Below, one piece after another: positions 4,706 through 9,978 of a stretch of DNA of 9,978 nt. The DNA is taken from assembly GCA_002437405.1 (NCBI GenBank), contig DJPO01000067.1:1-9978 (forward strand), read 5' to 3'. The notes under the pieces are model-generated. The model saw only the letters and a program-made list of their open reading frames with translations. It was not told where the DNA came from and searched no databases. The translations under genes and the position numbers were made by a program. Every line of letters begins with the position of its first letter. Position 1 is the stretch's first letter. This stretch comes from Opitutia bacterium UBA6410 (lineage in GTDB: Bacteria; Verrucomicrobiota; Verrucomicrobiia; Opitutales; Intestinicryptomonadaceae).

Positions 4706-7700
4706 CTACCAGTTGTGGAAGGCGTCGCCATCGTAGAAATCGAGGTTGTCGATGTACGGAGACCACGCAGCGGGGGCGTCCTTTTCGCCCATTTTGTTGT
4801 GCCTGTATTTTTCGGACGAGAAGAGCCGCAAGTCTTTGCCCAAACCGATATTCATATTATTGAATATACCGTTCCAGACCCTCGAAAGTTTTTCTTCGTT
4901 CCAAAGCCCCGAAACGTCCGAAGGGGCGACCGTAAAGACGACGTTCACGCCGAATCCGTTTTCGAGGACGCCGAAGAGCGCGGGGGAAGTCGAGCGCAGC
5001 CAGTCGGGAGCGGCGTCGATTACGGGAAGCTCGCGGGCGATTCTGAAGTACAGGTCGGCGTTTGCTATGCCCGCAAAAATGGGGTCGTTTTCGGGCAAAG
5101 TAGCCTTGAAAACGCTCTTTTTGCCGAGTTTCAGACCGCTTGCAAAAACGCCCAAATCGGCATTCGGCAGCGCGACAACTGCAATGCTTTTGTTGTTTTT
5201 CACAATCCGCGCGACGACATCGGACATCTGCTTTTTGTCGGTCGCACCCAAAATTACGACCTGCATCGAATTCGCCAACCAGAGGTTTGCGGGCGTCAGG
5301 CGCGTGTACTGCATACCCATTCTGTCGAGCAGCTTTGCGCCCGCGTCGTCGCCGACGTACCCGACGCGCTGGAAGCCCGCCGACATATACGGAGTGGACA
5401 TTTCCGCCAAAATGTTGTCGACAAGCAAAGTCGCGGCGGGGTCGGAGCCGTAGCGATTCGAAACGTCGAGCTGGCAGAATAGAACAATTCCGTGCCCCCT
5501 GCGCATTTCCATAAGTGCGGCGTGGGCGAGGTTAAAGCCGCAATCGACAACCGCCGTAAAATTGCCGTACGAGGGCTTGCGGATTACGTTGCCGACGACG
5601 ATTCCGCCGTTGCCGCACTTCCACTTCGAGCGCGGATAATGCGGAGAATGCTCGTCGGAGAGGACGAATTCGGGCACGCTTTCGGCACTGCCGCGCCAGT
5701 TGGAAAAGTCGGAATCGGAAAGCCCCGCGACATACGGGCTGTTGGGCAGGCGAATAAACGCGTCGCGGTAGCTGGGCGACTCGAAGACAAAATTCCCGAC
5801 ATTCGCGGAGGCTTTTTGCTCGAACACCAAAACTTTCAAGCCCTTGTCGATGAGCTTTTCGGACTCGACTTTCGCGAGGAGCTCCGACGGCTTTTTGCCT
5901 ATCGCGTTGCGCCCGACGATTAGCAGACGCGCCGCGCCCAAGTCTTCGAATTTTTTAACTTTGCGGTACTTAAGCCCTGCCGCGTCGAGAAGCGGCGCGG
6001 TCTCGCCCTTGGGGTCGAATAGCGCGATGTCGATATTGCCGAACTTGCGCTTGACATGCTTGGGGAAGAATCGCAAAAGGAACGAATCCTCCTTAATCAA
6101 AACGCCGTCGGAGGAAACCGCCTCGAGCGTCAGGCGCGCGTCGGCGGGCTTCAAGACTTGCGGCACGGTTATTTCAATCGGCAGTTTTTCGATTCCGCCC
6201 GCGTCAACGGTCTTGGCGAATTCGCCGCCCGCAACTTCCCTGCCCGCAAGGGTCAGAGTCCATTTGAATGAAAGTTTTTGGGCGGAGGTTTTGTCATTCA
6301 CTATAACCGCGCTTTTGCGGAATTTTTCGCCCGAGTAATACATATGGGTCTTCTCGGTGAAATCTTCGGGGGCGCCGCCGAGGAATACCAAAAGCGGCTC
6401 GAAAGACTCGCGGACAACCGAGTTCACGCCGACGCGGCGGGTGTAGTCGCCCAAAACGTGGGACTGGGCTTCGCTCCCGCCTGTGGGTTGGTCGAAGCGC
6501 AAGCCCGCCTTTTTGGGATTTGGGTCGGGGATTTGGTCGAAAACCGCATTGTGGCGGTCGTAGGAAACGGCGGTACGCCCCAAGTCGCGGCCTTCGGGGA
6601 AGTCGCCGAGTGCCGACATATCGTAGGCTCGCCACGCTTTCACGACGTTGCGGTAGACCATTTCGGAGAGCCGCAGCATATTCGGGTCGGGGTTCGAATA
6701 CGCGCCGAATACATAAAACGGGTGCGGCGCGGGCGATTTTTCCGCGAGGAACGCGCTGTCGCCGAAATACCGCGCGGCGTGCTCCGCCCCGAGAGTCCCG
6801 ACGGAGCGGTCGTCGAAATAGTCGTACTGGGCGGAATACGGGAACGCCGACTCGACAACCATCAGCGGGCGCGTGTGCTTTTGCGCCCACTGCTTCGGCC
6901 AATCCGCCTGCTCGCGCAGGGGCGTGCCGAACGACTGGTAGTTCATCGAGGTGAAAATTTCGCTCGAGTTGCCGCCGGCGTGCTGGAAAATTTCGCGGGT
7001 GGGGTCGATTGCCCGCATTGTCTTGTCGGCAACGCGCGTGCGGGCGCGGGCTGCCTGCAGGTACGGCGGATTGTAGTCGTAGTCCGTGAGCTTTGCGGGA
7101 TCCTGATTCCACGGATACGAGCAAGTGTTGAAATCCGTGTACCACATAATAATAGACGGGCGCGAGCCGTAGCATTCGAAAAAGCGCGAGACCTCGCGGG
7201 AATACATTTCCGTATTTTCGTCGTTGTACGGCGGCATCGGGAAGAGGTTGTAAAGCCCCGCGCGGTCGCACTCGTTCAAATAGGCGTCCCACGCGACCTG
7301 CGAGAGGCGTTCGAGGGGGTCGAAGCGCACGGTGTCGTAGTTCAGCTCCTTGATGTGCGCGATGTGTTGCGCCATCGACGCGGGATTTATAAAATACTGG
7401 CGCAGGCGGTTGAGCGCGGGGGAAGTCCACATTCTAAGGCGCGTCTTTTTGCCGTTCAGCATAAATCCGCCGTTTTCGACCCACATTTCGCGGAAGCCGA
7501 AGTCGCGAGCGGGAAAAGTGTCGAGAACCGACGAATCCGCCGACAGCACGACGGTCATTTTGTAGAGATTCGGATTTTCGACGTCCCAGAGCAGCGGATT
7601 TTTCCACTTTTCGGAAAATTTGACGATTTGCTCGGGCTCGCCCGAAAGCTCGAATTTTTCGGAAAATTCCTTTTTGGAGTTTTCGGCGACAAACGAAAAG

Positions 7701-9532
7701 CCGAGCTTAACCCTACCCTTTTGTCCGTCGGGATTGGCGATTTTGACGTACCCGAAAACTTTCGATTGCCTGTACGACGAAAGTGCGGCGACGGCGGTTA
7801 TCGAGAGCTTCGACGGGGCTTTTTCAAGCCAAACGTCGCCGATTGCAATTTCCTGATGGTCGCCAATCGCTGGGAAGCCCTGCCACAGCCCCGAGTACGC
7901 GCGGTCGATGAAAACCGTGAGGACGTTGCCGTCGGTTTTTGCGATGTCGGTGATGTCGAGCCTCTTGGCGTTGGGTATCGACGTAAAGGATTTAAAATCC
8001 TGACGGAAGGAATGCAGGAGCTTGCCGTTGAGGTATACACGCCCGTAGTCGCCGTTTAAGTTTTCAAAATTCAAATAGATACGCCCGCCCTTGAGGTTTT
8101 CGGGCACGGCGAACACGCGCTGGTACCACGCCGCGCGGTATCCTATCAAATTCCTGCCGTCCCAGTCCTGACGCGGCGAGGAAAGTTTGCCACCCTTAAG
8201 CGAATATATATTATAGAGCGGCGAGCGGAAACTGCCCGATACCCTCATATATCCCCAGTTTTTGCCCTGCGGCGCGTAGGAATATTCGTTGACGGGAATC
8301 GTGCGCCAGTAACCGTTCAGGCAGACCCCCTCGCGCGCGCCGTCCCTGCGTGTCTGGGCGTCGCCGAGACTCCACAGCGCGGCTTCGCCGTCGCGCAAAG
8401 AGCAATCGGAAAGCGCGGCGACCTCCTCTTCGGACGGGAAGCCCGCATTCGCATACGCCGAAACCCCGTCAGCGATTTTCGCGGATTTTATTTTTCCCAA
8501 AACCGCATTCGGGATATGTCCCTGAAGCGAGTCGTCCACAAACACGTCGATGCCCGCGCCGTTTTTCGACAGGACGATTTTGTGCCGCTGGGTCAAATTC
8601 AGAATGCACGCGGACTCAATTCCGTCCTCCCGTTCGCCCGAATATATGAATGAAATCTTGCCCGACGCGCCCATCGCAACGAGCGAAAGCTTCGCGGACT
8701 CGCCCGCAAGCTCGAGCAGCTTTGTCGGCGACGCCCTGCGCGGCGACTTGTCGGTGATTATGAATTCGCACGATTCGGGAGTGGAGACCAAAGTTTCGGC
8801 GTCGAACTTGCGCATTTCGGCGTCCGAACCCGCAACGGACAGCGCGAAAATTTCGGCGTCGGAAAGGGCTTTGTCGAAATATTTTATCTCGTCATACGCG
8901 CCGTCGCCGACCTTCGCCTTGAATCGGTCGCCCGAGGACTCGCCAAGCCAAAATGAAAGCTCCTGCGGCGCGAGCTTCGCAACCTGCGCGGGATTGCTGC
9001 GCCTGCCGACAAACTTGCCGTTCACATAGAGCCTACTCTCGCCCGTTTTTGTGCTCCAAGAAAAGGCGTAGTGCGTCCAGCGATCCTGAAAAAATATGTC
9101 CTTTGTCCCGAGCCACAACTGTTTGGGGGCAAATACGCTAAGCTCTGCGCCAACTCCCTTATGCTTGATAAAATAAAAACGAAAATCCTTGCCGTTTGCG
9201 ATGATAATAGGCATCGCGGCGTCGGAATTTGCCTTGAAATTCGGCTTGAACCAAAAACTTACAGTGCCCTCGTTGACATCGACAGCGGGCGTTTTGAAAT
9301 TAAGCGCCGTCACTTGGTCGTACGCATGCCGCTTGACCTCGAGAGCCTTGCCCGCCACCCCCGCACAATAGCCGGACTTGCCGTGGACAACACCCGTCGA
9401 GATTTTCGAAACGTTGGAGTCCAAAACATCGGCGGAATCGTCGAGCGGCAGATAGAAAACGGGAGTCGCCGCAAAAACAAAAAACGCCCCGCAAAGCTGA
9501 AGAAGGAAGAAAGTCAGTAGCTTTTTAGTCAT
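4706..9532 (-). CDS. Large secreted LamG/GH2-like glycosidase (multidomain)
   Basis: A 1608-residue exported protein, probably acting on polysaccharide or glycan; substrate unknown. Order of parts: signal peptide 1-21/22 (MTKKLL, hydrophobic core, cleavage near FA-A-TP); LamG/concanavalin-like lectin domain about 25-231 (WTHYAFSWS 152-160, then LYVNGKFVG; GAYDEIKYFD..ALSDAEI at its end); an unassigned beta-rich stretch about 240-390; a GH2-type sugar-binding jelly roll about 400-570 (LNGYW 405-409, WYQR 469-472, VYLNGKLLHSF); an Ig-like sandwich about 575-685; a GH2-type TIM barrel about 690-1000; another Ig-like part about 1050-1160; and two Rossmann/GATase-like segments beginning near 1164 and 1385, ending in a Trp tail (DAFHNW). 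GH2 nucleophile Glu894 is present in MVVESAFPY, but the acid/base motif W-S-L-G-N-E is replaced by W797-Y-T-D-F-N802. I chose the ATG at 9532 because it begins the signal peptide directly; an in-frame ATG at 9541 and TTG at 9580 are alternatives, and none has a clear Shine-Dalgarno. GH2-like family is confident, activity is not. Confidence 0.9.
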   Translation of the reverse strand: MTKKLLTFFLLQLCGAFFVFAATPVFYLPLDDSADVLDSNVSKISTGVVHGKSGYCAGVAGKALEVKRHAYDQVTALNFKTPAVDVNEGTVSFWFKPNFKANSDAAMPIIIANGKDFRFYFIKHKGVGAELSVFAPKQLWLGTKDIFFQDRWTHYAFSWSTKTGESRLYVNGKFVGRRSNPAQVAKLAPQELSFWLGESSGDRFKAKVGDGAYDEIKYFDKALSDAEIFALSVAGSDAEMRKFDAETLVSTPESCEFIITDKSPRRASPTKLLELAGESAKLSLVAMGASGKISFIYSGEREDGIESACILNLTQRHKIVLSKNGAGIDVFVDDSLQGHIPNAVLGKIKSAKIADGVSAYANAGFPSEEEVAALSDCSLRDGEAALWSLGDAQTRRDGAREGVCLNGYWRTIPVNEYSYAPQGKNWGYMRVSGSFRSPLYNIYSLKGGKLSSPRQDWDGRNLIGYRAAWYQRVFAVPENLKGGRIYLNFENLNGDYGRVYLNGKLLHSFRQDFKSFTSIPNAKRLDITDIAKTDGNVLTVFIDRAYSGLWQGFPAIGDHQEIAIGDVWLEKAPSKLSITAVAALSSYRQSKVFGYVKIANPDGQKGRVKLGFSFVAENSKKEFSEKFELSGEPEQIVKFSEKWKNPLLWDVENPNLYKMTVVLSADSSVLDTFPARDFGFREMWVENGGFMLNGKKTRLRMWTSPALNRLRQYFINPASMAQHIAHIKELNYDTVRFDPLERLSQVAWDAYLNECDRAGLYNLFPMPPYNDENTEMYSREVSRFFECYGSRPSIIMWYTDFNTCSYPWNQDPAKLTDYDYNPPYLQAARARTRVADKTMRAIDPTREIFQHAGGNSSEIFTSMNYQSFGTPLREQADWPKQWAQKHTRPLMVVESAFPYSAQYDYFDDRSVGTLGAEHAARYFGDSAFLAEKSPAPHPFYVFGAYSNPDPNMLRLSEMVYRNVVKAWRAYDMSALGDFPEGRDLGRTAVSYDRHNAVFDQIPDPNPKKAGLRFDQPTGGSEAQSHVLGDYTRRVGVNSVVRESFEPLLVFLGGAPEDFTEKTHMYYSGEKFRKSAVIVNDKTSAQKLSFKWTLTLAGREVAGGEFAKTVDAGGIEKLPIEITVPQVLKPADARLTLEAVSSDGVLIKEDSFLLRFFPKHVKRKFGNIDIALFDPKGETAPLLDAAGLKYRKVKKFEDLGAARLLIVGRNAIGKKPSELLAKVESEKLIDKGLKVLVFEQKASANVGNFVFESPSYRDAFIRLPNSPYVAGLSDSDFSNWRGSAESVPEFVLSDEHSPHYPRSKWKCGNGGIVVGNVIRKPSYGNFTAVVDCGFNLAHAALMEMRRGHGIVLFCQLDVSNRYGSDPAATLLVDNILAEMSTPYMSAGFQRVGYVGDDAGAKLLDRMGMQYTRLTPANLWLANSMQVVILGATDKKQMSDVVARIVKNNKSIAVVALPNADLGVFASGLKLGKKSVFKATLPENDPIFAGIANADLYFRIARELPVIDAAPDWLRSTSPALFGVLENGFGVNVVFTVAPSDVSGLWNEEKLSRVWNGIFNNMNIGLGKDLRLFSSEKYRHNKMGEKDAPAAWSPYIDNLDFYDGDAFHNW

Positions 9533-9676
9533 ATGTATCATAATGAAAACAAAAGTAAAAAATCCGTCATTTAGAGGCAATAAAAAACAAAATGAAAAAT
9601 TGGGCTTGACTATCGGGCGAAAAAAAGCGAGATTTAACGGAAAATTTGTCGAAGCTTAGGCAAAGATAAAAATTTT
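9533..9676. other. Divergent intergenic region, glycosidase / tRNA-Leu
   Basis: This AT-rich gap of 144 nt must hold the promoters of the tRNA (plus) and the glycosidase (minus). On the plus strand TTGACT (9606-9611) is a good -35 box, 66 nt before the tRNA, but with a 17-nt spacer the -10 would be the poor GAGATT (9629-9634). On the minus strand TACTTTTG (9557-9550) matches the Bacteroidota-type -7 pattern TAnnTTTG, but would place the start site almost on the ATG at 9541. I cannot choose a promoter for either gene with confidence. Confidence 0.4.
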
Positions 9677-9760
9677 GCCCAGATGGCGGAATTGGCAGAC
9701 GCAGCGGACTCAAAATCCGCCGGTAGCGATACCGTGAGGGTTCGACCCCCTCTCTGGGTA
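9677..9760 (+). tRNA. tRNA-Leu (anticodon CAA)
   Basis: A complete class II tRNA of 84 nt. The acceptor stem GCCCAGA/TCTGGGT closes with a G1-U72 wobble, as in E. coli tRNA-Leu, and the discriminator is A (9760). The anticodon stem GCGGA/TCCGC (9704-9708, 9716-9720) encloses the loop CTCAAAA, giving anticodon CAA at 9711-9713, which reads UUG. The long variable arm GGTA-GCGA-TACC identifies it as a leucine tRNA. The T arm is GAGGG-TTCGACC-CCCTC. The CCA end is not encoded (ACAA follows), so it must be added by nucleotidyltransferase. A terminator hairpin starts two bases after the gene. Confidence 0.97.
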
Positions 9761-9761
9761 C

Positions 9762-9802
9762 AAAAAAAGACTCACAAACAACAAGTTTGCGAGTCTTTTT
9801 TT
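9762..9802. terminator. Intrinsic terminator of tRNA-Leu, possibly bidirectional
   Basis: The stem pairs AGACTC (9768-9773) with GAGTCT (9791-9796), then, past one A/C mismatch, CAAAC with GTTTG around the loop AACAA. On the plus strand it is followed by a run of seven T, directly after the tRNA. It is preceded by seven A, so it could also stop a minus-strand transcript entering from the right of the window. Confidence 0.9.
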
Positions 9803-9978
9803 GTTTTCGGAAAATTCCGTTTTCGGGGAATTCCGCCCCCGTACAAATCCACTTCCAGAACAATCCCCCTGCCCTGCTCCGCATAGCCGCTATATTTTTA
9901 TTCCCAACTCTTGCCATAACCGCGATTGACTCCGCCATTACCCCAGCAACCGCAAAAAACCTAATTAAAAAAGCCCGC

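Noticed and set aside
6278..8059. Plus-strand open frame of 593 codons antisense to the glycosidase
   Set aside because: It lies fully within a well-supported gene, has low-complexity Arg/Val/Gly-rich composition and no domain pattern. Long antisense frames arise from the codon bias of the real gene.
9550..9557. Bacteroidota-type -7 promoter box TACTTTTG before the glycosidase
   Set aside because: It matches TAnnTTTG, but the implied start site falls almost on the ATG at 9541, and the organism is more likely of PVC than Bacteroidota affiliation.
9567..9938. Minus-strand open frame of 123 codons across the tRNA
   Set aside because: Its middle (REGVEPSR...PLRLPIPPSG) is the familiar false translation of the antisense of a tRNA-Leu gene. 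It also runs through the terminator hairpin and has no family signal.
9803..9978. Possible coding end in the right margin (plus strand reads a hydrophobic stretch near 9885-9925)
   Set aside because: The frame has no ATG, GTG or TTG start within the region after the terminator, and its hydrophobic stretch is too short to assign. The minus-strand frames there contain early stops or only the tRNA shadow.
9677..9978. tRNA-Leu 3' end as an attachment site for an integrated element
   Set aside because: tRNA genes are common integration sites, but no integrase and no repeat of the tRNA 3' end is visible in the roughly 200 nt to its right.

Overview
The window reads as a chromosomal stretch of a diderm (Gram-negative) bacterium. 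Gene content fits the PVC group, most likely Verrucomicrobiota, though no 16S or other decisive marker is present. The clues are a FabD whose nucleophile elbow (GLSLGE) and following residues resemble the plant-chloroplast/chlamydial type, an MlaE permease fused to an N-terminal STAS domain, and a very large secreted LamG plus GH2-type glycosidase. The tRNA gene does not encode CCA. All six protein genes lie on the minus strand; the tRNA is on the plus strand.

Right to left (direction of minus-strand transcription): 9803-9978 holds nothing I can support. A plus-strand tRNA-Leu(CAA) at 9677-9760 is followed at once by a strong hairpin terminator. A divergent intergenic region (about 9533-9676) separates it from one giant gene (4706-9532), encoding a secreted multidomain protein with a signal peptide, LamG, GH2-like sugar-binding, Ig-like and TIM-barrel modules and a long C-terminal region. 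Its GH2 acid/base position appears to be Asn rather than Glu.

After only 55 nt comes a tightly packed five-gene cluster: mlaE (STAS-permease fusion), mlaF (ATPase), mlaD (MCE protein), a PqiC/YmbA-type outer-membrane lipoprotein, and fabD. The first four form a complete-looking MCE lipid-transport system between inner and outer membrane: MlaE and MlaF in the inner membrane, MlaD anchored there and reaching into the periplasm, and the lipoprotein on the outer-membrane side. fabD, the malonyl-CoA:ACP transacylase of fatty-acid synthesis, is the last gene, so acyl-chain supply and envelope lipid trafficking may be co-expressed.

The cluster ends in a remarkable 133-nt near-perfect palindrome (61-193) whose outermost repeat overlaps the fabD stop codon. 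Its inner part is a bidirectional intrinsic terminator. I see no CRISPR array, transposase, integrase, toxin-antitoxin or defence system. Apart from the palindrome and the variant glycosidase, the window looks like ordinary chromosome.
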